In this document: positions 1 to 10,939 of the stretch, piece by piece
Layout of the letters: each line of letters opens with the position of its first letter
Numbering within the stretch: position 1 is the stretch's first letter
Assembly (NCBI GenBank): GCA_009746045.1
Contig: RPFO01000264.1
Location: 744,001 to 808,000 of the forward strand
Reading direction: 5' to 3'
Source of the DNA: Mesostigma viride
Lineage: Eukaryota > Streptophyta > Mesostigmatophyceae > Mesostigmatales > Mesostigmataceae
DNA: 64,000 nt
Made by a program: the position numbers and the translations under genes
Notes under the pieces: model-generated
Told to the model about the DNA's origin: nothing
The model's input: only the letters and a program-made list of their open reading frames with translations
Database searches by the model: none

Positions 1-2293
1 GCGGGCTGGCTTTTTGGTGCGGCAAATGACCCTGCCGGCAGCGGGGTCAGCGCGGCGCGGCGCCGTACTGGCTGTACACAAGAGGATTTTTCCTACTTGG
101 TAAATTAACAACAACGATTACTAGTGCCGAAAGTCGAAACACATTAGGCTGGGTTTATACGAACTTTTATTAAAAAGCTACGGGCACAAATTTACACGTG
201 GACGGCTCGATCTAGCCAATTTTTCATCTTGCGGTGCTCCTCGAGGCAAGCCATCAAGGCGGGGATCGATGCGGCCGTAGCAAGATCGGATCGCGTAACT
301 CCAACGTAACTCCCATAACCGCCCGAGAATCTGGTGGTGGAACCGCTGTGTACGAACTGGGTACGGCGGTACCTAGTTCACGTTAAAATGGGTCCGATTT
401 TTAATAAAACGGCGTGAAGGGGTGTGCACCTCCGGAGGGGTCTGTTGAAAATTACCGACCTAGCCGGTAATAGCCCTAGTAGATACCATACCGACCTAGT
501 AGATAAATAAACCTAGTCAATGCAGTATGGCTGGCGAGTGTCTTATTGATAACTGAGGCGCCAGGCCGGCGGCCGCCAGCCAGCTGAAGCCTGACAAGTG
601 AAAATGCACACAAGCTGCAGTCTGCACAGTGCACTATGGTCTCTGGCAGCGGGCCACTGGCTTGCCACTTGGCACTTGGCCGGGCTCTTGGCCGGGCTCT
701 TGGCCGGGCTCTTGGCCATGCACTATGCAGTCAGTAAGTCAGTCAGTCATATTAGTACTCATAGTAGTAGTCTAGTACTAGGGAGGCTTGTGGCGGAACG
801 CCGGCCGGAAGACCGGCTGACACCGCCAATTGTGGCGTAACCTGTACTAGAGTGAACTTCAGGCACGGCCACCCTGTGGCGAAACGAAACTACAAAGTAG
901 AACAGCACGACCAAATTGTGGCTTCTTGGGAGCCCTGTCGAAGTGGGTGGCAACGCCACATTTTGCCAAAAAAAGTGCCACACCGCCACATTTGGCGGTG
1001 TATCGCCACTAATCGAAACACTGATCCACTAACACAGAGACATTCAAAAGTTCATCAGCATGCAAGAAGGGGTCTACAACAGTGTGGGGAACGGTTTGTC
1101 AAAAATCCTAATAATGCGTCAACGAATGAGCTCAAATGTTGCGGCACAACTCATTTCATTAATACAATAAAAGACGCATATATAGAATTTAAGGACCGTG
1201 ACCGGTGTCCATTGCCAAGCCACAAGGCAACTGGCCCACCATGCATCAGGTGACGTGAAAAGGTGCACGCCGACCTCTTAAACAATGTCCCATGTCGGCT
1301 GCACATATTATCCCTACGTTAACTTAACACATAAAGTGTCTCGACTTGAACAACTGGCACACAAAATCCACTAGGCAATGATGCGAATATTCGGCACCAA
1401 TATTTGACCCCACTATTGCGCGGCGCTAGGAGTTAGCCACCGCCAAATGGCACGAGATACTCACGCCCTACAAGCCGTACCATGCAACCACAAGGTAGAG
1501 CCGAATTAATCCTAACTTTGGCACCTAATATCTTTGTGCATACTCAACTGTCCGTCATAAGAAAAGTACCGCCGGAAAGAACACGGCAAGCCCTACTCAG
1601 CCCTAATAATATCCTTGGCCAGAAAATACAGAAGATTGGCCACAACATAACATAAGTTAACGTAAAGGATTTACGCTAGATGGATAGAGATTGTTACGCT
1701 CTTTCCAACGGCACCTTGAACGCCTCATTTGGTTAAGGAACGTAAAAGTTATGACGTTTCCTAGGCTGTGCCGACAGTACCCGGCGCGCCACTGTGGGCG
1801 CGTACGGACACAGGATGTACAAGTGTCACTTTGATAGTCCGCAGGACGTTGACAGGACTTGTACAGGACTTGATGGTCAATTGATAGGTAGGCGTGCTGT
1901 AGCGCGCCAGGACCTATGAGACAATTGATGCTGAGCAGCGTACGGATAGGTCCACAGGACTAGCCGTATGGACAATTGATAGATCTGCGCGCCAAAGGCG
2001 TGCCAGAGTCTGTGTAATCAATTAATTGACAGTTCAGCTGTGACAGTGCAGCTGAATACTTGGACGCGTCCCTAGCAACCTATATGTGTGACTTGGTAGC
2101 ACCGGGACGCTAGTTCTTGCGTGCACGTTCTCTTGGCACTGCGACCCTGTCGTCTGTGCTGCGTGCAGTCTTGGAAGTGACGTGACTTACGTCTGTGTTC
2201 CTTATTCATAATAAAGGCAACATTTCCTGCAAGAACCATGGCGGAATTCTGCACAACCCTCTCACAACTCGTATTACTCGCCTTTTCACGATC
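1..2293. other. Unassigned left flank
   Basis: I recognise no gene here; the open frames are short and composition-driven. Visible structure: a GC-rich 14-mer at 51-64 that is the reverse complement of one found in two LTRs of this window; a 12-bp tandem repeat (ggccgggctctt) at about 678-719; a hairpin caccgcca/tggcggtg near 980-1000; and CAATTGATA motifs recurring at about 1870-1985. The right part may contain the lost or decayed 5' LTR and leader of the outer Copia-type element, but no matching 3' LTR could be found to prove it. Confidence 0.4.
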
Positions 2294-2950
2294 ATGCCGA
2301 ATTCCGAAGACTTCCGCATTCCTACCGATGAGGAAGTAGCTGCTCCGCCGGCAGATCCATTACCGGCTACACGTCCGCGTGAGCCGCAGCCGGCTGCTGC
2401 ATCGTGGCAAGTTCTCCTTGACGAGGTCACGATTTCACTCGACGAATTGCATCGTCGACCGCGAGCAGCGCTCCCGTTGCTGGGAGATTTTCCAGAAAAC
2501 CCTCGCTTGCCGCCGCTGGTGCCGGCGATTCGTGGCCCACTAGACCAAATCCGAAATATTCTTTCGGCTTTTACGGTCCAGGTCCGCGGAGGCCTGCGTT
2601 CGGTGAACGAGGTCACCACCGCCATTGAGGAGGTGGATAACGCCATTTTGTCACTCACCGGGTATCAGCGCAATTTACAAAACTGGGCCTCGACGCGCAC
2701 GGGGGGTGCGCCTGTGGTCTCTACAAATTTGTTTCAAGACCTCGCGTTGCTCTCGCTGCTCACTCGCGGCGTCCGCACTCGCGAGCGCCAGGTCCTCATA
2801 AACCTGGTGGCATTTCTCTCGGCTTTGCGTGAGTGGATCCCAGCGGGCTGGGAGCTTCTTTCCATCTTTACGCATCCTCTTCGCCTTGTCGCGCGTCGGG
2901 CGTTGCGATTTTCATTCCGACGCAAAACCCGGCGAATACGCCGGTGTTGA
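2294..2950 (+). CDS. Leader ORF of the outer Copia-type element, function unknown
   Basis: A 218-residue open frame starting MPNSEDFRIP, ending 266 bp before gag. It is Pro/Ala-rich at the start, then has a Leu/Arg-rich, probably helical body. An in-frame upstream extension to 2195 exists, but Met at 2294 gives the cleaner start. No domain is recognised. The inner Copia-type element has an unrelated-looking ORF in the same place (24517-25704), so a pre-gag ORF may be a trait of this lineage. It could also be a chance open frame. Confidence 0.35.
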   Translation: MPNSEDFRIPTDEEVAAPPADPLPATRPREPQPAAASWQVLLDEVTISLDELHRRPRAALPLLGDFPENPRLPPLVPAIRGPLDQIRNILSAFTVQVRGGLRSVNEVTTAIEEVDNAILSLTGYQRNLQNWASTRTGGAPVVSTNLFQDLALLSLLTRGVRTRERQVLINLVAFLSALREWIPAGWELLSIFTHPLRLVARRALRFSFRRKTRRIRRC

Positions 2951-3216
2951 TCCACACCGGTGCGGGTCCGGCTACTATCACGCCCGACATGCATGGAGGA
3001 CGCCGAGTTTGCCTATGAGTACTGTGACTTTCGTGGCCTTGACTACTAAAACGTCGGCCATTTCTCCAGTGCTCGTCGGCATTTAGTCGACACTTCAACG
3101 GCATTTCGCGGGGGCGGCGGCGACACCGGCGCAGGCGGCAATAGTCGACAGTTTTGTACATACTTTGTTTTGCTGCTTTGCTCATCAGGTGTTTCTAAGA
3201 CAGCTTGTAGTGCACC

Positions 3217-4328
3217 ATGGCCGACGGGCGCCGTAGCAAGGGTGCCCCAGCCAGTGGTAATAATGGAGGTGCAGGTAGTGGGACCGCTCACGTAGATGAC
3301 GTGGGGGTTACCGGCGAGATTACCAATGTGCCTATCAATAATAATACACATGCTGTCTCTGGATACGATCTCACCACCCAGGGTCTCCTTATCGTTAATC
3401 AGCTGCAACCTGTCACTTCAGACTCAAAGCCAAAGCAGGCAGAGGAGTTTGTGGAAGGACTAGAGGGGTTTCCAAGTTTGTACGGGGGTACTAACTATGA
3501 TCAGATCTGGATAGGAAGCCAGACTTTTGGCAAGTGCACAGATCAGATTAAAGACCTCACTAGAGAGTGCAAGAAGGCCAATAAGGCCTGGGCAGTCTAC
3601 GTGGCAGAGCTGAGGGAGCTGCTAGAGGATCAACGGAAGAAAGTGGGGATCCATTGGCAGGATAAGTACCAAGGGTGGGAGGTCAAGGGAGACCTCATCC
3701 AGAATTTTCTCAACTATTGTAAAATGGTTGAGGATCGGGCAGGGCTCATGGCTTTAACGTAGCTGACAACATAGCCCTGACTAACTGGCTGAAGGTTTCT
3801 GGGCTGGACAAGGCAACACGTGGCTCCTTAAAGGTCATGTGTGCCCCACACTCTACCCTGAAGGCCTACAAGGTCATCATCAAACAGGCACTCGAGGCAG
3901 AGGAGCTGTTTGAGGGTGGAGTGCCAGCTGTGAAGGCAACCCATGCAGGTGGGCGTGCCCAGGGGAGCTCCAGGGCGTCTGAGGCTGACAGAAGCCAAGG
4001 AGGGCGTGGGGGCAACCATAACAAGCGGAAGGTCAACCATTCACCCGACCCTGACGGGCAATCACATGCCAAGTCGGTGTTCAGGAGGGTGGGTGGCAAG
4101 CCCAAGCCGGGTAACGCGTCTGACAACGGGGGTGGTGGCCAGGGCAAGTCCAAGATCCAGTGCTACCTGTGCAAGGGGTGGGGGCACATCAAGAAAGAGT
4201 GTCCTTCCTTCAAGAAGACCCAAGGCCAGGGCAGCAACAAGAATAACAACAACAAAAACAACAAGAACAAGTCCCAGGCAGGCCAGCCTTCAAAGGGCAG
4301 TCAGCAAGAGGAAAACAAAGAGCAGTGA
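3217..4328 (+). pseudogene. Gag of the outer Copia-type element, frameshifted
   Basis: The first segment (3217-3762, starts MADGRRSKGA) is a hydrophilic Gag N-terminus followed by a helical capsid-like region. After a one-base shift near 3747 the protein continues in another frame through 4328. The C-terminal half is basic and Asn/Lys/Gly-rich and has a retroviral zinc knuckle CYLCKGWGHIKKEC (CX2CX4HX4C) at about 4160-4202, which binds RNA in the particle. The TAG at 3760-3762 would truncate the product, so this copy is broken. Confidence 0.75.
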
Positions 4329-4593
4329 CTGTCTGAGGCAACTCCTACACACCTTAATTCACCCAAGGGGGAGGCCAGGTGCTCCAATGCAGATTTTATA
4401 TCTGGGCAACAAGAGGGTGATCTCCAGTTTCAGGATGGCCCCAGGTCACCTGGAGAGGTTCAGGTTCCTATGAAGACGTCCTTGACAGCTGGTGCAGCTG
4501 TAAGAATGTCTGACCCCATGCATCCTCGCGCTGGGCACGAGGGTGGACCTCTCATTTTGAGAGAAACCAATCAATGTACAACCACAGAGGGGT

Positions 4594-5189
4594 GTGAAGG
4601 CCTCTGGTGGTATGCATGTGGTCCCTGCTGGCGGTCCAGGTGTTGGGCATGAGCAGGGTGACTCAGGCTCTGAGTCAGAACAGGATGGAAGTCAGCATGG
4701 TGATGCTGGACAACCTGACAGCACAGTCCTGACTGTGCCAGGGACTGCTTCCTCCGTGTACCAGGAGTTGGGTGCCCGAATCCACAACATGTTTGGGCAT
4801 GCCACTTCTATGTCAAACAACTTTGCCTTCCGTATGGGCAGGGCACCCCTTCTCAAGGCGTGCCAGCAAGCTGCCTCACGGTGTAAGTGCCAGTTGTCCT
4901 CCAACAAGCCCAGGAAATCACATGCCAAAGCTCTACCTCAGGGCATTGGTGATCTGCAATGTGATATCCAACACATCAGGGGCATGCAACTGTTGGTGCA
5001 TGCGTGGACAGGTACACAAAGTACAAGGTGCTAGAGCATTTACCTTCTATGAAGAACAGGTACTTGCTGGCTGCCCTGCAGAATGTAAGAGCCAAGTTTC
5101 CCGTACCACAAGGATCCAGGTGGACATGCAGTTTCAGCATCTCAAGGGTGATCCCACCCTTCCTGAGTTGCTGGTTACACCTAGGGAGG
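4594..5189 (+). pseudogene. Integrase N-terminal part, outer Copia-type element
   Basis: The region carries the pre-integrase zinc-binding segment (IHNMFGH with a later Cys cluster), then QCDIQHIRG containing the first catalytic Asp, then QVDMQFQHL with the second. These align by eye with the integrase of the inner element (QMDIQHIRG, QADLQFD). Frame changes near 5005 and 5085 break the ORF. The domain stops at 5189 where the Gypsy LTR begins; the rest, including the catalytic Glu, resumes at 27487-27491. Confidence 0.75.
5185..5189 (+). repeat. Target site duplication GGAGG (left copy)
   Basis: GGAGG directly precedes the Gypsy 5' LTR and recurs at 27487-27491 after the 3' LTR. Removing one copy plus the element joins the Copia integrase in frame through P-R-E-A-H-G-Q-Q. 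Confidence 0.93.
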
Positions 5190-5734
5190 TGTTACGTCGC
5201 GTAACAATTCGTTGTAGTTACGGACGTAAATTAGGTCTTTTGCCTCGGTTGTCCCTAGGTTTACGTGTAGTTCCTACCGGGACATTATTGTCCTCGTAAC
5301 AGTACTGTGGTACATTGGGTGCCTTTGGGCGCCGCGCCGCGTACTTTATTAGTGGTCCTCATCCTTTGGTAGAATGTAGTGGACCAGCGTGCATCTGTAG
5401 GCGAGGGCCAGGTCGGCCCGAGCGTGTTGGACCGTTGGTGACCATTTATGCACGTTCCACCCCTCGTGTGTGCACTCGGCGTGTGTTAAATGAATTAACA
5501 CATATAGGCTTGGGTCACGGCAGTGTAGTTGTGTTTCCTTCCTCTATTCCTGGAGTAAACGGGTTTTGGTAAATGGTTGTATGGCGTATTATAGTAACAC
5601 CTACGTTAATGCATTGAGATCAGCTCCGTCACGTTCGTCTTTCGCCAGAGGTTTGAGTAGAGGAGGCCTGACCAGTTTAGGTAGTATCAGGCCCATTAGA
5701 GGTAGAGGTGGAGGTAGATATCCGCGGCGTAACA
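5190..5734 (+). repeat. Gypsy 5' LTR
   Basis: 545 bp, start TGTTACGTCGCGTAACA, end CCGCGGCGTAACA, so the ends form a TGTTACG/CGTAACA inverted repeat. It matches 26942-27486 base for base by eye. It contains the 14-mer GGCGCCGCGCCGCG at 5328-5341. The next bases, ATGGTTCCGG, put TGG one base after the LTR, as expected of a primer binding site; I could not assign the tRNA. Confidence 0.95.
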
Positions 5735-6267
5735 ATGGTTCCGGAGGAACTTCAGTAGGTAGAGAACGAGACGACGATCCCTTGCCACATACGCCTTTTC
5801 AAGACCCCTTCCGCGTCCAGGAATACGAAGCCGACACGTCCTTGATAGGTAATGGGCGGGTCGCCTTCAAGCTAGGAGAGTAGTGCTGCCCGTTTCGGGA
5901 CACGCTCTACCTAGATGCTAGACCTGCTCGCAGCGGATAAACCCTTTCGTAGTTAGCCTGTCCTTCGCCTTGTTTTCCTGCTTACGGTTGTTTCCTGTCA
6001 TAGATAGGGGAGTATTACTGTTCGGAGACGATTAGCGTCGCAGTACCTACACCTTTTTCCTTGTGCTGCTGTTTTATTAGACGGCCGCACCCGCAGAGAT
6101 ACGGGTCGCTGTGTTAGGACGAGCGCTGGACTATCCGGTCGCTGACCTAGGACGAGAGCTGGACAATTCCGCCCTCATTCTGCTTTCGGTGATCCAGATC
6201 GTCCAGATAAGTCGCCTACCCCTACTTCTTCTAGCGTGACGTCACAAGACCCGCCAGGTGAGTTACC

Positions 6268-6660
6268 ATGAGTCAACGTCGTGTTTTTACTGCGCCTTCC
6301 CATTCATCTAGTGATAATAGCTTAGCTAAATATTACGTAGTTATTACCCCTCAATGGTCAGCCATTTTCCTCTCTTGGTCAGATGCTAGGAAGATAGTGC
6401 AAAATCGTACATATAATGTAATTAGGTATAAGAAATTTGTTACCTTCGAGGAAGCCCAACAATTCCTTATAGACCATAGTGTATCAGATCTAGGCCTACA
6501 CGTACGTTCTACTCCTCATGGTCGCCCTCCTGTAGAAGCTCTAGATTTTGCTACCCCTCCTTCGTCTCCCCCTAAGCGGGCTGCATCCTCATCTAGCTTA
6601 GATACTCCTCTCACCTTAGAATTCGGTTCCCTATCCATTACTGTTGTTAAAAAGGATTGA
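6268..6660 (+). CDS. Small ORF with an RNase H1 hybrid-binding (viroplasmin-type) domain, Gypsy leader
   Basis: 130 residues. Residues 20-72 fit the small fold shared by the N-terminus of eukaryotic RNase H1 and caulimovirus viroplasmin: KYYVVITPQ, then an aromatic segment FLSWSDARKIVQ, then IRYKKFVTFEEAQQFL. In RNase H1 this domain binds RNA/DNA hybrids. The rest is a Ser/Pro-rich tail ending VVKKD. The ORF lies 534 bp after the 5' LTR and 125 bp before gag, in its own frame with its own Met. A role in handling the hybrid during reverse transcription is inference. The assignment rests on pattern recognition alone. Confidence 0.6.
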   Translation: MSQRRVFTAPSHSSSDNSLAKYYVVITPQWSAIFLSWSDARKIVQNRTYNVIRYKKFVTFEEAQQFLIDHSVSDLGLHVRSTPHGRPPVEALDFATPPSSPPKRAASSSSLDTPLTLEFGSLSITVVKKD

Positions 6661-6784
6661 GTTAAATTGTTTCCTTCTTTTAAGCCATTAAAAGCTTTTT
6701 CTTTTCTTTCCTTGCCTTAAATTAGGCCTTGTCCTTTATCTTTGTTGCTTTCAGTTAGATTTCTAATCATTTACTTAAATAAAA

Positions 6785-7915
6785 ATGGATCCAGTGGGTG
6801 GTAACATGTCGCCTATACCTACCAATACTCCTACTATGAGTAATAATAATAATAATACTAACAACCATAACAACAATCGTGGTAACCGACGGGACTCACT
6901 TGAAACGGTGCACCATCTCACTCCTCAAGGTAATCTTCGTACCTCACCTCCTTCTCCTGTTGCTGGTGGTCGCCGTCGTCCCTCACTTACCCCTCCTACC
7001 TATGAACAACGTCAACGTATGCAGGTCAGATTTAGTGATGACCCTTCCCTTACCCTGAACCAGGCCCCTGCCCCTCCTGCAACCTTGGCTCAACCCTCCA
7101 GCAGGTCCTCACTAACTAACAATGTTGCTAGGCCTCCTTCCCACCCTGTGTCTTCCATGCCTGCTCTTAACACGGGTCGTGCCTCTGCCCCTGTCGGTCC
7201 TTCTGGGCGCCCTAGTGCAGTTCCCTTTTACCCACCTGCTTCCTGGTCCTACCCTGAGACGGCCTATGAGGCAGCCCAGGTCCCTACCCGTGTGGCTGAT
7301 TTAGAAGTTAACAGTGATTTCAGCACCATGCCCCTAGATGATAGAAATTATGATCATTTTGCCTACTCCTCTCTTCGTGAGCAATATACTGTCCCCTTCT
7401 CTTATGGGCACCAGCCTGAAACGGTGGCCCCTTCTAGACCCCTACCCAAGACTTTTCCTCTTCCTTCTTTCTATCCCGCTTATATAGCAGTGGAAGATAG
7501 TGGCCCTATGGGAAAAACTGACTCTTCTAATCCCCCTAAGCCTCCTGCTCTTCCCCTCTTTGCTAACCTTCCCAAGCTGGATGTCAAGTCTACCCCTCAA
7601 CAGTTTTTCACCTTTATTATGTTGCTTACCCAGAACACAGAGTCGTGGCAGAATCATAATAGATGGCGTCTTTCCGATGCTGTATTAGTTCCTCACTATC
7701 TTACAACCTGCATTACTCCTGAGCTTGCTAACCTCATTCAGTGTGAGTCTTTGGCCTCTCATGCCTACCCTAACTCTGTAGCAGAATTGTTCAAGCGTTT
7801 AGAGAACCATTTAGTTCCTCCTGATTCAGATTGGCAGGATAGACTAGCCTTTGGTACCTTGCAGCAGGGTACTAAATCATTTAGGAGTATATGAAAGAGT
7901 TTGATGCTCAGATGG
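6785..7915 (+). CDS. Gag N-terminal and capsid part, Gypsy element (split)
   Basis: Starts MDPVGGNMSP and runs through an Asn-rich stretch and a long Pro/Ser-rich linker, then a retrotransposon capsid domain (from about LFANLPKLDV, residue 257). The open frame stops at 7894, but the conserved continuation EYMKEFDAQM lies in another frame, so a one-base shift occurs near 7882. At 7915 the gene is cut by the non-autonomous element and resumes at 10945, with GATGG duplicated. The shift may be a mutation or a sequence error. Confidence 0.8.
7911..7915 (+). repeat. Target site duplication GATGG (left copy)
   Basis: GATGG precedes the 5' LTR of the Gag-only element and recurs at 10940-10944 after its 3' LTR. 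Removing the insertion plus one copy rejoins Gypsy gag in frame (DAQM then VRIRDL). Confidence 0.93.
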
Positions 7916-8613
7916 TGTCAGAAGTTGTACCACTTATGTGCCACAGGCTCGCATGTTTATTTGCTATGGCCGAAATGTTTTAATTTGTCCGATAGATTTC
8001 TGGCCTAGCCATATATGGCTGTGGACATAGTTTGATTGTTTTACGGAATATTTTCACGAGAAATTTGTGAGTTACGCCGAACCCTAGTGGTACGGTGCAG
8101 AATTTGTGATTTACGCCTTGACTGTGAATTTGTACCAAGTCCGGCGCTTGTGTGGGCGCCGCGCCGCGCCAATTTGGTCCGGAGCCAAATTTACCAAAGT
8201 TGAGCCTTGCAGCTTGTGAGCCGCGCCTTAGGAACGAAGCCAAACATAAGTGGCGAGTACTTTGGCGCCGGCGCTGCCCTCTTGACATAGGCTAGCCATG
8301 TGCATGACTCATGTGCATGTGAAAATGCATCCGATGCCTAGTGATGCGCCGCCACCTATCGGACGGCTAGTATTACATGTGTGTCGTGACCTGCTGTAGA
8401 GCAGTGTAGCATTTAGTCCTTTGTGTTTGCTCCTTTGTGTTAAGCAAGCCAGGTGACCTTTAAGGGCTGGCCCTAGACATGGTGGCCGCCCCACATTATT
8501 AATGTTTAATCAACGAATGGGATATGAACATTAATTCCTATTGTGATAAACATTTTCTCAAGTACTAGGCTTCCAGAAAGATCAGGTTCCTCCAATACCT
8601 GGTCATTTTCACA
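7916..8613 (+). repeat. 5' LTR of the Gag-only element
   Basis: 698 bp, start TGTCAGAAGTTG, end CATTTTCACA, duplicated at 10242-10939. It holds the same GGCGCCGCGCCGCG core (8154-8170 region) as the unrelated Gypsy LTR. Apparent antisense open frames inside it are repeated in both LTRs and are not genes. Confidence 0.93.
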
Positions 8614-8785
8614 TGGTATCGAGTTACAGAGTTGAATTCCGTTTTTGACCTTGGGGGGTTCCTGGAAGGCGGTTTTTTGATGCAAAAAGGACCTAGGGGT
8701 GATCATCACACCTTTGGGCAACTTTTGCCATCCTAAGAGCAAGGTTTGGGGTCCCAGATATCAAGTTTTGGACTGTGTCAAGTCT

Positions 8786-9046
8786 ATGTCCGGAACTGAA
8801 AATCCTGCACCAGCTTCATCAGAGCCAGCCTCCAACCCTGTAAAGCCTATTAAGGTTACTTTTGAGTATGAGGGTCGAAGTTTCTCATTTGCTGTAGACC
8901 CTTTACAAGCTTTCTCTTGGTTGCATCAACTTTTCCAGGCTGTAAAAAACGAGGACAACACTTGGCATTTTGGCCTGTGGGATTTTTACTACTACATTGA
9001 AAGGGCTGTGGTTGACAACATCACAGGAGGGTCCGGCAACGACTAG
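8786..9046 (+). CDS. Small ORF upstream of gag in the Gag-only element
   Basis: 86 residues starting MSGTENPAPASS: a Pro/Ser/Ala-rich head, then a compact segment (KVTFEYEGRSFSFAVDPLQA) and an aromatic-rich stretch with WHFGLWDFYYYIE. No family recognised. It ends about 100 bp before gag. As in the Copia and Gypsy elements here, a separate small ORF precedes gag, but whether it is expressed cannot be told. Confidence 0.4.
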   Translation: MSGTENPAPASSEPASNPVKPIKVTFEYEGRSFSFAVDPLQAFSWLHQLFQAVKNEDNTWHFGLWDFYYYIERAVVDNITGGSGND

Positions 9047-9143
9047 GTGCTGACTATTTCTTTTAAGTTGGTGCTGTTTAAGCGGACTATACCCCTGTTT
9101 TTGAGCCAGACCTGAGCCCAGCATTACCATACCCCTGTTCAGA

Positions 9144-10055
9144 ATGACTAGCCGGGCTGCTGACCGCGCTGCGGAACGCCTAGCCAACACACGTTTTCTT
9201 TCTCAAGCAGTGAAAAACGTCACGAAGATCAACGGCAAAGATATCGACAAGTGGATCACATTCAAGCTGCAGTTTACAACGCTGTGCCGTTCCCAGGGCA
9301 TCGCTGACATCCTGCTGGGGACAGCGGAAGACAACCCAGAAAACCGGAACTTAGACGAGGTGCTGCTTGCACCCCTTCTCTTGTGCCTGGAAGACTGGGC
9401 TGTTTCCTTGGCTGACTCATGCCCGGATCAGCGAGCATCGACAGTGTTTGCACGGCTGCGTGACACAATCGAACAGCCAATGATGACTGACAGTTACAAA
9501 GCGGAGAAGAAACGCGAGATTGCAAGGATTGAGATGAACCCAGCGACCGAGTCGGGGATAAGCTACTGGACAAGGGGTGAGGTCCTCCGACGCCGCCTTC
9601 ATGACCTCGGCATCCCCCTCACCGATGAAGCGTGGCGGGATTACATGCTGGCCGGCCTGCCTACACAGTATCGACAGGCACTGGCCGCCCGCCGGCGCGA
9701 TGGGATGACCTTGGGGGAGGTGAAACTCCTGTTTTTGGAGATCGACGACTTCCTGGTTGATCGCCGTACTGGTTCCAAGGGGCAAGGGGGTGCTGCCAAG
9801 CCGCAGGAAGGCACCTCTGGTGCCCAGCCACCTGGGCAGGCCTATGCGACTGGAGGAGCCAGCACGCCCAAGCGCTGTTCTTTCTGCAGGAAGCCCGGTC
9901 ACACACCTGCCACCTGCTGGCGGAAGCACCCCGAGCTGCGACCCAAGGAGAAGCCAGCTCAGGCCAACATGACACAGGAGGCCAGCGAACTTCCACCCGG
10001 TTTCTGTTTTGCCACTGACGCAGGCCCATCCGGGACCCTTGAGACAGTCCTGTGA
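9144..10055 (+). CDS. Copia-type Gag, intact
   Basis: 303 residues in one uninterrupted frame. The N-terminal two thirds (GKDIDKWITFKLQF..., a KREIARIEM segment, then LPTQYRQALAARR) has the all-helical architecture of Copia Gag proteins. A zinc knuckle CSFCRKPGHTPATC (CX2CX4HX4C) is at about residues 247-260. It is the only substantial protein of this element and would form particles or recruit its RNA. The intact frame, unlike its host's genes, suggests recent movement or a functional Gag. Confidence 0.8.
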   Translation: MTSRAADRAAERLANTRFLSQAVKNVTKINGKDIDKWITFKLQFTTLCRSQGIADILLGTAEDNPENRNLDEVLLAPLLLCLEDWAVSLADSCPDQRASTVFARLRDTIEQPMMTDSYKAEKKREIARIEMNPATESGISYWTRGEVLRRRLHDLGIPLTDEAWRDYMLAGLPTQYRQALAARRRDGMTLGEVKLLFLEIDDFLVDRRTGSKGQGGAAKPQEGTSGAQPPGQAYATGGASTPKRCSFCRKPGHTPATCWRKHPELRPKEKPAQANMTQEASELPPGFCFATDAGPSGTLETVL

Positions 10056-10241
10056 GCCGCTGACAGTGATGACCTGATATACCCCTGTGGCCGGGTTCAA
10101 CACCTGGTTATGTGAAACCTAGACGCAGTGCTTTTGTCAGGGGGTGTTTAGGACGGACGCGTCCAACTGCTCACCTATACTAGAGTAACAAGTGTTTTTG
10201 CTGACAAGCCAGGTAGTTCTCGCCCATGGCCCAAGGGGGTG

Positions 10242-10939
10242 TGTCAGAAGTTGTACCACTTATGTGCCACAGGCTCGCATGTTTATTTGCTATGGCCGAA
10301 ATGTTTTAATTTGTCCGATAGATTTCTGGCCTAGCCATATATGGCTGTGGACATAGTTTGATTGTTTTACGGAATATTTTCACGAGAAATTTGTGAGTTA
10401 CGCCGAACCCTAGTGGTACGGTGCAGAATTTGTGATTTACGCCTTGACTGTGAATTTGTACCAAGTCCGGCGCTTGTGTGGGCGCCGCGCCGCGCCAATT
10501 TGGTCCGGAGCCAAATTTACCAAAGTTGAGCCTTGCAGCTTGTGAGCCGCGCCTTAGGAACGAAGCCAAACATAAGTGGCGAGTACTTTGGCGCCGGCGC
10601 TGCCCTCTTGACATAGGCTAGCCATGTGCATGACTCATGTGCATGTGAAAATGCATCCGATGCCTAGTGATGCGCCGCCACCTATCGGACGGCTAGTATT
10701 ACATGTGTGTCGTGACCTGCTGTAGAGCAGTGTAGCATTTAGTCCTTTGTGTTTGCTCCTTTGTGTTAAGCAAGCCAGGTGACCTTTAAGGGCTGGCCCT
10801 AGACATGGTGGCCGCCCCACATTATTAATGTTTAATCAACGAATGGGATATGAACATTAATTCCTATTGTGATAAACATTTTCTCAAGTACTAGGCTTCC
10901 AGAAAGATCAGGTTCCTCCAATACCTGGTCATTTTCACA
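10242..10939 (+). repeat. 3' LTR of the Gag-only element
   Basis: Second 698-bp copy, no difference from 7916-8613 seen by eye, followed by the GATGG duplication and the resumption of the Gypsy gag. Confidence 0.93.

Larger units (their letters stand above)
7916..10939 (+). mobile_element. Gag-only non-autonomous LTR retrotransposon (TR-GAG-like)
   Basis: 3,024 bp, bounded by 698-bp LTRs (TGTCAGAAG...TTTTCACA) that appear identical. Directly after the 5' LTR is TGGTATCGAGTT, which resembles the initiator-Met tRNA binding site typical of Copia elements (TGGTATCAGAGC). A short G-rich tract (aagggggtg) precedes the 3' LTR. The 1.6-kb interior encodes a Copia-type Gag and a small upstream ORF but no protease, integrase or polymerase. 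It must be moved by another element's enzymes. Confidence 0.88.

Noticed and set aside
5315-5572. An 85-codon ORF present at 5315 and again at 27067
   Set aside because: It lies within the Gypsy LTR and is repeated only because the LTR is.
9417-10103. A 228-codon antisense ORF over the Gag-only element
   Set aside because: It is a shadow of the sense Gag, which has the zinc knuckle and codon structure.
8000-10820. Antisense ORFs of 102 and 61 codons present twice
   Set aside because: They are inside the two copies of the 698-bp LTR; duplication reflects the LTR, not a gene pair.
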